Assembly: GCF_905171765.1 (NCBI RefSeq)
Contig: NC_053391.1
Location: 148,495,917 to 148,559,916, forward strand
From: Bufo bufo
Lineage: Eukaryota; Chordata; Amphibia; Anura; Bufonidae
Direction of reading: 5' to 3'
DNA: 64,000 bases
The position numbers and the translations under genes were made by a program. Shown here one piece after another: positions 48,260 through 60,547 of the stretch. The stretch's first letter is position 1. The number at the start of each line of letters is the position of its first letter. The notes beneath the pieces were generated by a model. The model saw only the letters and a list, made by a program, of their open reading frames with translations. It ran no database searches and had not been told where the DNA came from.

Positions 48260-48734
48260 TGGTTTAAGGGGAAACATGTAAATGTGTTGGAATGGCCTAG
48301 TCAAAGCCAAGATCTCAATCCAATAGAAAATCTGTGGTTAGACTTAAAGATTGCTGTTCATATGCGCAAACCATCCAATTTGAAGGAGCTAGAGCAGTTT
48401 TGCGAGGAGGAATGGGCAAAAATCCCAGTGGTAAGATGTGGCAAGCTCATAGAGACTTATCCAAAGCAACTTGGAGCTGTGATTGCCGCAAAAGGTGGCT
48501 CTACAAAGTATTGACTTTAGGGGGGTAAATAGTTATGCACATTGACCTTTTCTGTTATTTTGTCCTATTAGTTGTATGCTTCACAATTAACCAATTTAAA
48601 AGAAGGTCTAAGTTGTGGGCAAGTTCTACAAATTAAATGATGCAAATCCTGAAACAATCCATGTTAATTCCAGGATGTGAGACAACAACAAAAAAGAACA
48701 AAGTCAAGGGGGCGAATATTTTTGCTTAGCACTG
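48260..48734 (+). pseudogene. Tc1 transposase, right piece and right TIR
   Basis: It continues the frame cut at 38100: [20 protein letters not shown] with the catalytic Glu, ending GGSTKY at 48512-48514. The 3' region ends GGGCGAATATTTTTGC and TTAGCACTG. The next Tc1 starts directly at the adjoining TATA. Confidence 0.92.
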
Positions 48735-48738
48735 TATA

Positions 48739-50338
48739 CAGTTGCAAGAAAAAGTATGTGAACCCTTTGGAATGATATGGATTTCTGCACAAATTGGTCA
48801 TAAAATGTGATCTGATCTTCATCTAAGTCACAACAATAGACAATCACAGTCTGCTTAAACTAATAACACACAAAGAACTAAATGTTACCATGTTTTTATT
48901 GAACACACCATGTAAAAAGGTATGTGAACCCTTGGATTTAATAACTGGTTGAACCTCCTTTGGCAGCAATAACTTCAACCAAATGTTTCCTGTAGTTGCA
49001 GATCACATGTGCACAACGGTCAGGAGTAATTCTTGACCGTTCCTCTTTACAGAACTGTTTCAGTTCAGCAATATTCTTGGGATGTCTGGTGTGAATCGCT
49101 TTCTTGAGGTCATGCCACAGCATCTCAATCGGGTTGAGGTCAGGACTGTGACTGGGCCACTACAGAAGGCATATTTTCTTCTGTTTAAGCCATTCTGTTG
49201 TTGATTTATTTCTATGCTTTGGGTCGTTGTCCTTTTGCAATACCCATCTTCTGTTGAGGTTCAGCTGGTGGACAGATGGCCTTAAGTTCTCCTGCAAAAT
49301 GTCTTGATAAACTTGGGAATTCATTTTTCCTTCGATTATAGCAATCCGTCCTGGCCCTAACTCAGCAAAGCAGCCCCAAACCATGATGCCCCCACCACCA
49401 TACTTCACAGTTGGGATGACGTTTTGATGTTGGTGTGCTGTGCCTTTTTCTCCACACATAGTGTTTTGTGTTTCTTCCAAACAACTCAACTTTGGTTTCA
49501 TCTGTCCACAGAATATTTTGCCAGTACTTCTGTGGAACATCCAGCTGCTCTTGTGCAAACTGTAAACGTACAGAAATGTTTTTTTGGACAGCAGTGGCTT
49601 CCTCTGTGGTATCCTCCCATGAAATCCATTCTTGTTTAGTGTTTTACGTATCGTAGATTCGCTAACAGGGATGTTAGCATATGCCAGAGACTATTGTAAG
49701 TCTTTAGTTGACACTCTAGGCTTCTTCTTCACCTCATTGAGCAGTCTGCGCTGTGCTCTTGCAGTCATCTTTGCAGGACGGCCACTCCTAGGGAGAGTAG
49801 CAGCAGTGCTGAACTTTCTCCATTTATAGACAATTTGTCTTACCGTGGACTGATGAACAGCAAGACTTTTGGAGATACTTTTATAACCCTTTCCAGCTTT
49901 ATGCAAGTCAACAATTCTTAATCGTAGGTCTTCTGAGAGCTCTTTTGTGCGAGGCATCATTCACATCAGGCAATGCTTCTTGTGAAAAGCAAACCAAGAA
50001 CTGGTGTGTGTTTTTTATAGTGCAGGGCAGCTGTAACCAACACCTCCAATCTCATCTCATTGATTGGATTCCAGTTGGCTGACTCCTCACTCCAATTAGC
50101 TCTTGGAGATGTCATTAGTCTAGGGGTTCACATACTTTTTCCACCTGCACTGTGAACGTTTACATGATGTGTGTTCAATAAAAACATGGTAACATTTAAT
50201 TATTTGTGTGTTATTAGTTTAATCAGACTGTGATTGTCTATTGTTGTGACTTAGATGAAGATCAGATCACATTTTATGACCAATTTGTGCAGAAATCCAT
50301 ATAATTCCAATGGGTTCACATATTTTTTCTTGCAACTG
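48739..50338 (-). mobile_element. Tc1/mariner element, 1600 bp, same family as 16770
   Basis: Ends CAGTTGCAAGAAAAAGTATG and complement, TA at 48737-48738 and 50339-50340, TIRs ~200 bp with a short deletion near 48917. It inserted at the TA at the end of the neighbouring Tc1 and lies in the intron of the Harbinger Myb gene. Confidence 0.95.
48938..49960 (-). pseudogene. Tc1 transposase, frameshifted
   Basis: The N-terminus 49960-49691 is intact through RVSTKDLQ. The middle (49558-49160) carries YGGGGIMVWGCFAELGPG and [18 protein letters not shown]. The C-terminal block 49123-48938 reads [17 protein letters not shown] and ends GGSTSY. At least two frame changes separate them. It is the sister of 16989-18000, with many shared residues. 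Confidence 0.9.
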
Positions 50339-50379
50339 TACATTGCAGAGTGTTGGCAAAACATACAAAAGTTATTTAC

Positions 50380-50580
50380 GCATCTAACTGGGCATTTTTC
50401 GTCCCGGATTCTTTTTATAAACCGGGGGTGTCTGCGCTTCATGTCTGACCATTTTTTAATGATGGCCAGATGTCGGTGTTTGAGACCCGTTTTGTGCCAG
50501 ATCTCAAATGCTAGCTCCCGCACAATCCGCTGCTTCTCGGCGTGGGACTGGGTGCGGTCGTATCCCCGCCCCAACATCCG
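50380..50580 (-). CDS. Exon 2: Myb/SANT helix region
   Basis: 67 codons in one frame between acceptor TATCTTGCAG and donor GTAAAT. It includes RMLGRGYDRTQSHAEKQRIV, then AFEIWHKTGLK and AIIKKWSDMKRRHPRFIKRI. The aromatic and basic spacing suits a Myb/SANT-like three-helix domain. Confidence 0.82.
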
Positions 50581-50699
50581 CTGCAAGATAAAAATGCAAG
50601 CATATAATCCCAATTTTTAACAATAATAGTATTGAAAATAATTTACTCAAGTAAACTGCAAAAAGTATTTAAGTCTTTGAAGTGGAAATATTAGATTTA

Positions 50700-51012
50700 G
50701 GCCGCCTGCACACGGGCGTGTTTTTTCACAACTACGGACCGTACAAACTCGGCCTGCTGTCCTGTAGAGTGTACGAGCGCACGGCGTCATTGGTTGCTAT
50801 GACGCCGTGCGCTTACGGCCACCACTGCTGTACTGTAATACACTTGTATGATCTATTCAAGTGTATTACTGTACAGCGGTGGCGGCAAGAAGCGCACGGC
50901 GTCATAGAGAGTTAGCAACCAATGATGCCGTGCGCTCATTTACTCTGCAGGACAGCACCCCGGGTTTTTGCGGTCCGTAGTTGTTAAAAAACACGCGCGT
51001 GTGCCTGCGGCC
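50700..51012. mobile_element. PIF/Harbinger-type MITE, 313 bp, TSD TTA
   Basis: Ends GGCCGCCTGCACACGGGCG and its near complement are flanked by TTA at 50697-50699 and 51013-51015. Nearly the whole element folds back on itself (GAGCGCACGGCGTCAT at 50776 against ATGCCGTGCGCTC at 50925). It is located in intron 1 of the Myb gene. Confidence 0.92.
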
Positions 51013-51270
51013 TTACTGTTACGGTTAGAAGATGGGATTGTATTGCGACTGTATGTGGGTGGGGTATGAGCTATCAGATATTGTCCAGCTAAGCAGAGAT
51101 GTACCTGTCTAGTGAAGTGACGGTACGGTATGGGGTGTACAGCTGGTTCCCCTCCCCGTGATGCACCCTGTGTAACTCTAAATGAACCAGCAAATACTGG
51201 CGGTCTGACATAGAAAGCTTCTCCTGAGTCCTGACCAATAGGACAAAAATTATAATCTACTCGACCCCGT

Positions 51271-51345
51271 GTGTGTGTGCGGTATATAGTGTGAGTCTGT
51301 GTGTGTGTAGTATATAGTGTGTGTGTGGTATATAGTGTGTGGCAT
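51271..51345. repeat. (GT)n with GGTATATAGTGTG repeats
   Basis: Simple sequence; the motif GTATATAGTGTG recurs three times at ~30 bp spacing. Confidence 0.8.
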
Positions 51346-51626
51346 GACAATGGATGTGCAATGTGCATGTGAAATATATTTCTCTTTCCATGCAAATATG
51401 CTACTAACATAGTGGGTGTGATGTCACAGGAATACTTAGTGCAACAATCACTAATATCTAGTGAGACCTTATAAAATTCGAAGTTGAGTGCACTTAAGAA
51501 AAATTAGAATCGTAGAAGTTCACACTGGTGATTTTTTTTATAACACTCTTTATGCATATAAAGCGATTGTTCAGACATGCAGGTGAAATGTAATCAAATA
51601 CACTACTTTATTGTAAGATTACTTAC

Positions 51627-51683
51627 AGTCACCAGGAGTTCTTCCTCTTCGTCGTTGAACTTGGTTCCAACCATCGCATCCAT
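51627..51683 (-). CDS. Exon 1 of Harbinger Myb/SANT gene
   Basis: ATG at 51681-51683 opens MDAMVGTKFNDEEEELLVT, ending at donor GTAAGT (51621-51626). Phase 0 joins exon 2. The DEEEE-LL pattern is typical of helix 1 of Myb/SANT-like domains. Confidence 0.78.
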
Positions 51684-51825
51684 GTAATTTCTAGTCGGTG
51701 CAACCAGGTGCTGTAGGTCACGCCTTCCTAGCGCATGTGCTCTTGAGATTAATACTTTGCCGAAATTTTGCATATAAAAAAATAATGCTTGTAGATCGCA
51801 GATTCGCTTAATACTTCTGGTATGT

Positions 51826-52010
51826 CAGTGTCCATGTTGTGGGACTATGTGTGCACATCTAGTAAGTATTTTGTGGCTGCAAATATGACCTGGAGGTTTT
51901 TCAGGTTTGCCTGCCATTAAAATGAATGGGACCCACTGCGAACCTGCGGTTCACGAACATTCGATCGCGTACACACGCGAACCGTCCCAGCAGATGTTCG
52001 TCCATCACTA
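51826..52010. mobile_element. Right end of an hAT, probably hAT B
   Basis: It matches 24552-24734 and ends in TTCGTCCATCACTA, followed by CCCCCAAG. Its left partner is not intact. Family resemblance to the 3' end of the shell and hAT B makes hAT B (from about 32764) the best candidate, with the Harbinger element inserted inside (inference). Confidence 0.7.
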
Positions 52011-52018
52011 CCCCCAAG

Positions 52019-52387
52019 ATAGTGTTGTGAGAAACTCACTTTAAATCTCATTGATCACATATTTTTTCAAATATCTCACCCTAGTACTTCCAAACTGTGT
52101 GAAAAAAAAATCAATGCTCCTGCCACATCTAGGACTGTTACTATTTGTCCGAAATAAAAATGTAGGACTATACAGGCTGGAGCAAAGAGGCAAACAGGAA
52201 GCTGTGCAACCAGCTCCTCCTCTATCCCGGCACAGGCGCATTAATACTTTGGGTGGAGAAAAAAAGCACAGCATGCTGCAGTATTTTGCCTGCCAACATG
52301 GACATGACTCATCCGAAGCGAATCAGAAAAACTTCTGGGTGGTTTTGTGGACAACTTTTTATGAAAATATTTATGAATCTTGTTAGT
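52019..52387. other. No gene seen
   Basis: Apparently unique flank of the 6-kb TTAA element; the ORFs here lack family features. Confidence 0.4.
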
Positions 52388-52799
52388 TTAACCACCTCCG
52401 GACCGCCTAACGCAGGATCGCGTTCCGGAGGTGGCAGCCCTGCGCACAGTCACGCATATATGCGTCATCTCGCGAGACGCGAGATTTCCTGTGAACGCGC
52501 GCACACAGGCGCGCGCGCTCACAGGAATGGAAGGTAAGAGAGTTGATCTCCAGCCTGCCAGCGGCGATCGTTCGCTGGCAGGCTGGAGATGTGTTTTTTT
52601 TAACCCCTAACAGGTATATTAGATGCTGTTTTGATAACAGCGTCTAATATACCTGCTACCTGGTCCTCTGGTGGTCCCCTTTGTTTGGATCGACCACCAG
52701 AGGACACAGGTAGCTCAGTAAAGTCCCACCAAGCACCACTACACTACACTACACCCCCCCCCCCCGTCACTTATTAACCCCTTATTAGCCCCTGATCAC

Positions 52800-54250
52800 C
52801 CCTGATCACCCCATATAGACTCCCTGATCACCCCCTGTCATTGATTACCCCCCTGTCATTGATCAACCCCCTGTAAAGCTCCATAAGACGTCCACATGAT
52901 TTTTACGGATCCACTGATAGATGGATCGGATCCGCAAAACGCATCCGGACGTCTGAATGAAGCCTTACAGGGGCATGATCAATGACTGTGGTTATCACCC
53001 CATATAGACTCCCTGATCACCCCCCTGTCATTGATTACCCCCCTGTAAAGCTCCATTCAGATGTCCGCATGATTTTTACGGATGCACTGATAGATGGATC
53101 GGATCCGCAAAACGCATCCGGACGTCTGAATGAAACCTTACAGGGGCATGATCAATGACTGTGGTTATCACCCCATATAGACTCCCTGATCACCCCCCTG
53201 TCATTGATTACACCCCTGTCATTGATTACCCCCCTGTAAAGCTCCATTCAGACGTCCGCATGATTTTTACGGATCCACTGATAGATGGATCGGATCCGCA
53301 AAACGCATCCGGACGTCTGAATGAAGCCTTACAGGGGCATGATCAATGACTGTGGTTATCACCCCATATAGACTCCCTGATCACCCCCCTGTCATTGATT
53401 ACCCCCCTGTAAAGCTCCATTCAGATGTCCGCATGATTTTTACGGATGCACTGATAGATGGATCGGATCCGCAAAACGCATCCGGACGTCTGAATGAAGC
53501 CTTACAGGGGCATGATCAATGACTGTGGTTATCACCCCATATAGACTCCCTGATCACCCCCCTGTCATTGATTACACCCCTGTCATTGATCAACCCCCTG
53601 TAAAGCTCCATTCAGATGTCCGCATGATATTTACGGATCCACTGATAGATGGATCGGATCCGCAAAACGCATCCGGACGTCTGAATGAAGCCTTACAGGG
53701 GCATGATCAATGACTGTGGTTATCACCCCATATAGACTCCCTGATCACCCCCCTGTCATTGATTACCCCCCTGTAAAGCTCCATTCAGATGTCCGCATGA
53801 TTTTTACGGATGCACTGATAGATGGATCGGATCCGCAAAACGCATCCGGACGTCTGAATGAAACCTTACAGGGGCATGATCAATGACTGTGGTTATCACC
53901 CCATATAGACTCCCTGATCACCCCCCTGTCATTGATTACCCCCCTGTAAAGCTCCATTCAGATGTCCGCATGATTTTTACGGATGCACTGATAGATGGAT
54001 CGGATCCGCAAAACGCATACGGACGTCTGAATGAAGCCTTACAGGGGCGTGATCAATGACTGTGGTTATCACCCCATATAGACTCCCTGATCACCCCCCT
54101 GTCATTGATTACACCCCTGTCATTGATCAACCCCCTGTAAAGCTCCATTCAGATGTCCGCATGATTTTTACGGATCCACTGATAGATGGATCGGATCTGC
54201 AAAACACATACAGGCGTCTCCCTGGAGCCTTCCAGGGGGAGTGATCAATG
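52800..54250. repeat. 173/191-bp tandem array
   Basis: Starts of GACTGTGGTTATCACCCC lie at 52984, 53157, 53348, 53521, 53712, 53885, 54058 and 54250, giving steps of 173, 191, 173, 191, 173, 173 and 192. The longer units have an extra CCTGTCATTGATTAC block. Inside each unit ATTCAGACGTCCG and CCGGACGTCTGAAT are inverted. Confidence 0.95.
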
Positions 54251-54274
54251 ACTGTGGTGATCACCCCATATAGA

Positions 54275-54390
54275 CTCCCTGATCACCCCCCTGTCATTGA
54301 TCACCCCCCTGTCATTGATCACCCCCCTGTCATTGATCACCCCCCTGTCATTGATCACCCCCCCTGTCATTGATCACCCCCCTGTAAGGC
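54275..54390. repeat. 20-bp tandem repeat
   Basis: TGATCACCCCCCTGTCAT repeats about six times. Confidence 0.92.
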
Positions 54391-54419
54391 TCCATTCAGA
54401 CATTTTTTTGGCCCAAGTT

Positions 54420-57400
54420 AGCGGAATTTTTTTTTTTTTCTTACAAAGTCTCATATTCCACTAACTTGTGTCAAAAAATAAAATCTCACATGAACTCACC
54501 ATACCCCTCACGGAATCCAAATGCGTAAATTTTTTTAGACATTTATATTCCAGACTTCTTCTCACGCTTTAGGGCCCCTAGAATGCCAGGGCAGTATAAA
54601 TACCCCACATGTGACCCCATTTCGGAAAGAAGACACCCCCAGGTATTCCGTGAGGGGCATATTGAGTCCATGAAAGATTGAAATTTTTGTCCCAAGTTAG
54701 CGGAACGGGAGACTTTGTGAGAAAAAAATTAAAAATATCAATTTCCGCTAACTTGTGCCAAAAAAAAAAAATTTCTATGAACTCACCATGCCCCTCATTG
54801 AATACCTTGGGGTGTCTTCTTTCCAAAATGGGGTCACATGTGGGGTATTTATACTGCCCTGGCATTCTAGGGGCCCCAAAGCGTGAGAAGAAGTCTGGTA
54901 TCCAAATGTCTAAAAATGCCCTCCTAAAAGGACTTTGGGCACCTTTGCGCATCTAGGCTGCAAAAAAGTGTCACACATCTGGTATCGCCGTACTCAGGAG
55001 AAGTTGGGGAATGTGTTTTGGGGTGTCATTTTACATATACCCATGCTGGGTGAGAGAAATATCTTGGTCAAATGCCAACTTTGTATAAAAAAATGGGAAA
55101 AGTTGTCTTTTGCCAAGATATTTCTCTCACCCAGCATGGGTATATGTAAAATGACACCCCAAAACACATTCCCCAACTTCTCCTGAATACGGTGATACCA
55201 CATGTGTGACACTTTTTTCCAGCCTACGTGGGCAAAGGGGCCCATATTCCAAAGAGCACCTTTAGGATTTCACAGGTCATTTACCTACTTACCACACATT
55301 AGGGCCCCTGGAAAATGCCAGGGCAGTATAACTACCCCACAAGTGACCCCATTTTGGAAAGAAGACACCCCAAGGTATTCCGTGAGGGGCATGGCGAGTT
55401 CCTAGAAATTTTTATTTTTTGTCACAAGTTAGTGGAAAATGCTGTTTTTTTTTTTTTTTTTTTTTTTTCATACAAAGTCTCATATTCCACTAACTTGTGA
55501 CAAAAAATAAAAGCTTCCATGAACTCACTATGCCCATCAGCGAATACCTTGGGGTCTCTTCTTTCCAAAATGGGGTCACTTGTGGGGTAGTTATACTGCC
55601 CTGGCATTCTAGGGGCCCAAATGTGTGGTAAGGAGTTTGAAATCAAATTCTGTAAAAAATGACCAGTGAAATCCGAAAGGTGCTCTTTGGAATATGGGCC
55701 CCTTTGCCCACCTAGGCTGCAAAAAAGTGTCACACATCTGGTATCTCCGTACTCAGGAGAAGTTGGGGAATGTGTTTTGGGGTGTCATTTTACATATACC
55801 CATGCTGGGTGAGAGAAATATCTTGGCAAAAGACAACTTTTCCCATTTTTTTATACAAAGTTGGCATTTGACCAAGATATTTATCTCACCCAGCATGGGT
55901 ATATGTAAAAAGACACCCCAAAACACATTCCTCAACTTCTCCTGAATACAGAGATACCAGATGTGTGACACTTTTTTGCAGCCTAGGTGGGCAAAGGGGC
56001 CCATATTCCAAAGAGCACCTTTCGGATTTCACAGGTCATTTTTTACAGAATTTGATTTCAAACTCCTTACCACACATTTGGGCCCCTAGAATGCCAGAGC
56101 AGTATAACTACCCCACAAGTGACCCCATTTTGGAAAGAAGAGACCCCAAGGTATTCGCTGATGGGCATAGTTAGTTCATGGAAGTTTTTATTTTTTGTCA
56201 CAAGTTAGTGGAATATGAGACTTTGTATGAAAAAAAATAAAAAATAAAAATCATCATTTTCCACTAACTTGTGACAAAAAATAAAAACTTCCATGAACTC
56301 ACTATGCCCATCAGCGAATACCTTGGGGTCTCTTCTTTCCAAAATGGGGTCACTTGTGGGGTAGTTATACTGCCCTGGCATTCTAGGGGCCCAAATGTGT
56401 GGTAAGGAGTTTGAAATCAAATTCTGTAAAAAATGACCAGTGAAATCCGAAAGGTGCTCTTTGGAATATGGGCCCCTTTGCCCACCTAGGCTGCAAAAAA
56501 GTGTCACACATCTGGTATCTCCGTACTCAGGAGAAGTTGGGGAATGTGTTTTGGGGTGTCATTTTACATATACCCATGCTGGGTGAGAGAAATATCTTGG
56601 CAAAAGACAACTTTTCCCATTTTTTTATACAAAGTTGGCATTTGACCAAGATATTTATCTCACCCAGCATGGGTATATGTAAAAAGACACCCCAAAACAC
56701 ATTCCTCAACTTATCCTGAATACAGAGATACCAGATGTGTGACACTTTTTTGCAGCCTAGGTGGGCAAAGGGGCCCATATTCCAAAGAGCACCTTTCGGA
56801 TTTCACAGGTCATTTTTTACAGAATTTGATTTCAAACTCCTTACCACACATTTGGGCCCCTAGAATGCCAGGGCAGTATAACTACCCCACAAGTGACCCC
56901 ATTTTGGAAAGAAGAGACCCCAAGGTATTCGCTGATGGGCATAGTTAGTTCATGGAAGTTTTTATTTTTTGTCACAAGTTAGTGGAATATGAGACTTTGT
57001 ATGAAAAAAAATAAAAAATAAAAATCATCATTTTCCACTAACTTGTGACAAAAAATAAAAACTTCCATGAACTCACTATGCCCATCAGCGAATACCTTGG
57101 GGTCTCTTCTTTCCAAAATGGGGTCACTTGTGGGGTAGTTATACTGCCCTGGCATTCTAGGGGCCCAAATGTGTGGTAAGGAGTTTGAAATCAAATTCTG
57201 TAAAAAATGACCAGTGAAATCCGAAAGGTGCTCTTTGGAATATGGGCCCCTTTGCCCACCTAGGCTGCAAAAAAGTGTCACACATCTGGTATCTCCGTAC
57301 TCAGGAGAAGTTGGGGAATGTGTTTTGGGGTGTCATTTTACATATACCCATGCTGGGTGAGAGAAATATCTTGGCAAAAGACAACTTTTCCCATTTTTTT

Positions 57401-58310
57401 ATACAAAGTTGGCATTTGACCAAGATATTTATCTCACCCAGCATGGGTATATGTAAAAAGACACCCCAAAACACATTCCTCAACTTCTCCTGAATACAGA
57501 GATACCAGATGTGTGACACTTTTTTGCAGCCTAGGTGGGCAAAGGGGCCCATATTCCAAAGAGCACCTTTCGGATTTCACAGGTCATTTTTTACAGAATT
57601 TGATTTCAAACTCCTTACCACACATTTGGGCCCCTAGAATGCCAGGGCAGTATAACTACCCCACAAGTGACCCCATTTTGGAAAGAAGAGACCCCAAGGT
57701 ATTCGCTGATGGGCATAGTTAGTTCATGGAAGTTTTTATTTTTTGTCACAAGTTAGTGGAATATGAGACTTTGTATGAAAAAAAAAAAAAATAAAAAATC
57801 ATCATTTTCCACTAACTTGTGACAAAAAATAAAAAATTCTAGGAACTTGCCATGCCCCTCACGGAATACCTTGGGGTGTCTTCTTTCCAAAATGGGGTCA
57901 CTTGTGGGGTAGTTATACTGCCCTGGCATTCTAGGGGCCCAAATGTGTGGTAAGGAGTTTGAAATCAAATTCTGTAAAAAATGACCTGTGAAATCCGAAA
58001 GGTGCTCTTTGGAATATGGGCCCCTTTGCCCACCTAGGCTGCAAAAAAGTGTCACATATCTGGTATTTCCGTACTCAGGAGAAGTTGGGGAATGTGTTTT
58101 GGGGTGTCATTTTACATATACCCATGCTGGGTGAGAGAAATATCTTGGCAAATGACAATTTTTCCCATTTTTTTTATACAAAGTTGGCATTTGACCAAGA
58201 TATTTATCTCACCCAGCATCGGTATATGTAAAATGACACCCCAAAACACATTCCTCAACTTCTCCTGAATACAGAGATACCAGATGTGTGACACTTTTTT
58301 GCAGCCTAGG
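54420..58310. repeat. 774-bp double-palindrome array, five units
   Basis: TCACACATCTGGTATCTCC recurs at about 55729, 56503, 57277 and 58051, exactly 774 bp apart. Each unit is made of two inverted halves. One palindrome is centred in a T-rich stretch near CCCATTTTTTTATACA; the other is centred in an A-rich stretch between two ACTAACTTGTGACAAAAAAT copies. The three middle units are almost identical, and the first (54420-55200) is diverged. Paired frames of 83, 69 and 100 codons on both strands are artefacts of the symmetry. Confidence 0.95.
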
Positions 58311-58391
58311 TGTAGTAGTAGTGTAGGTCAGAAGTGTAAAATGTGGCCTGGTCTTTCAGGGTGTTTAAGCACTGGGGGCTGAGGTGGTTAA

Positions 58392-60206
58392 ATTCAATTC
58401 GCTCATCCTTAAAAGATGGCTTTCAGGGGCAATAAAGATCTAAAAAGGAACACAAAAATATGTCTAGGATAGGATGTATGTAAGCTAGAGGGCACCAGAA
58501 ACAGTTTAAAATGTAATAAAAAAGTAATGTGAAAATACACATCAGTCTTAGTCTACCCACTTTAAATTACATTGAAGGTCACCTGCCTTCACTAAAATGA
58601 TGTCTATCTATTGCCATAGCAGCTAATTAAATGGATTTAGAGCTCCTGCACATTTGTCAGCTTGCCATTGTGACTGTCATATAATTATGTAACATTACAC
58701 ATTTTGATATTTTATTCTCTCTCTGTGCTGTCTATCAGTAGCAAGAGGGTGATGATCTGATCACTGGATAAATGGTGATATAACACAGTAATCAGAATCC
58801 ATTAGCACATTATGATTATTAATACTTGCTCTTTTTGTAGTTGCATTGATTTAGTCTTTATCAAAACCAGTAATAATACAAATAATGGTAGGACACATGA
58901 AACCACTAAAAGCATGTGACTGTTAATTTGCATGAATTTTATAGCAATGCCTTCCTAGAGTAGAAGCACTTCTTTTACAAAAGACACATTGACCTTGCTT
59001 TAAGAAACCTTACATGACTGCATTTATCTTCCATTCCTCCTTTAATCAGTGAGAGATGCTGTTACCATGGCGACACAATACATACATGGCCTTAGCATAA
59101 CAGCCTACAAAGACTTGAGGAGCAATATGCAAGTATTAGTCATGTAAAGTGGTAGGAAAATCTGCGTTCATTTTAATGGTGTTTATTGTAATAGTTAACA
59201 TAAAGATCCACAAGATTGCAGGACAACTAGAAATTAGAAGTGAAAATGTAAGCAAAGGATGAACATCTGCAGGGGATGTAACTAGTAGAGTTCAATATCC
59301 CTCGGAGTTACATGTAAGGCATCTCATCCAGTCAACCAGTACCCTGCTCTATACTGACAAGGGACAAGAACCCAGAAACAGTTGTCCATAGATGAATCAC
59401 TCTTTCTTTTGGAAGAGTCTCTAGTTTGGCTATCATGACCTAATTTGCATACTTATTCACCATATAGCATTGCCTCGAAAATAAATCTCCACACATCTGC
59501 TGGGTCTCCTAAGGCATCTCATCCAGCCAACAAGTACTTTGCTTGTTACTAAAGAGGGTCAAGAACCTCAAAGCAGTTGTCTACAGATGGGTCACCCTTT
59601 TGGAAAATCCTCTGGTTTTACAGCCATGAATTTGCATAGAGTTTTTTTTAAGGTCTCACCAGTGCACAATGTTAAGATGTTTTGTGACTACATTGTAAAA
59701 TTATACTCTTGATGGATATGAGGTAAAGTCACGCCTTGTGCATCAGGTTAAATATCACAAATCTGTGGTGGTTGGAGTAACCACACTAAATATGACAAAC
59801 TGTAGTTTGTTAAACTGGCAATACACATTAGATGTGTATTGGTTGAACTCTCTCATTTTGGCAGGTTTGGCAAAGCATCTAATGTGCATGGTGCCTCCCG
59901 ACTCTCCCCTGACAGCTGATCTCAGGAAAGATAAGAAATGGGCACAAAGGATTTTAGCTGTTTTCAGGAGATAAGCTGCTGCCACCGGTGTCTGGCAGTG
60001 GCTTTCTCTGCTTTCTTCATTCACTATGTATGCATGGTCGGCTGATCCAAGCTTGCATATATTTGGGAGGATCAGGAGAGGTAGCTGTCAGCTGAATGAG
60101 CATTTGACTGACAGCTCGCTCATGTTTATTGCTCAACATCCAACTTTCGAAGATCCATGAGCATGTCAGATGAACTAATACTTATGGATCATCTTAGATA
60201 TCACAA
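58392..60206. other. No gene seen; quiet region
   Basis: Low repeat density. One tandem duplication of ~194 bp is visible: AAGGCATCTCATCCAG at about 59316 and 59511, with GACAGTTGTC-type matches following. No coding features. Confidence 0.5.
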
Positions 60207-60547
60207 TACAGTTGTGTTCAAAATAATAGCAGTCAGACATCACTAACCTGATCAATTACTGTTTTTGGTAGAAATTATATTTCTTCATGGGAAATAATTT
60301 ACTAGCAGGTGTAGTAGAGTAATAGAAACCCAACAGACCCAACAGTCATGACATGCATGCTGCTGATTCTCTGTAATTCAATCACTTATTGAAAGGGGCA
60401 TGTTCAAAATAATAGCAGTGTGGAGCTCAATGAGTGAGGTCATTCATTCTATAAAAAACAGGTGGCAATTATTGCCCTTATTTAAGGAAGGAAGACAGCA
60501 AATGTTGTACATGCTATTTACAGTGCTTTTCTCTCTGAAATTCAGAG

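Larger units (their letters stand above)
52392..58387 (+). mobile_element. 6.0-kb nonautonomous TTAA element
   Basis: CCACCTCCGG at the left and GAGGTGG at the right are flanked by TTAA (52388-52391, 58388-58391). The interior holds hairpins (52556-52700), a C run with CACTA repeats, the 173/191-bp array, a 20-bp array and the 774-bp palindromic array. No transposase is encoded; the open frames are repeat artefacts. Superfamily is probably Kolobok- or piggyBac-like. Confidence 0.85.

Noticed and set aside
54578..58294. Series of 60- to 124-codon frames on both strands
   Set aside because: They are mirror products of the palindromic 774-bp units and include translated T-rich and A-rich centres.
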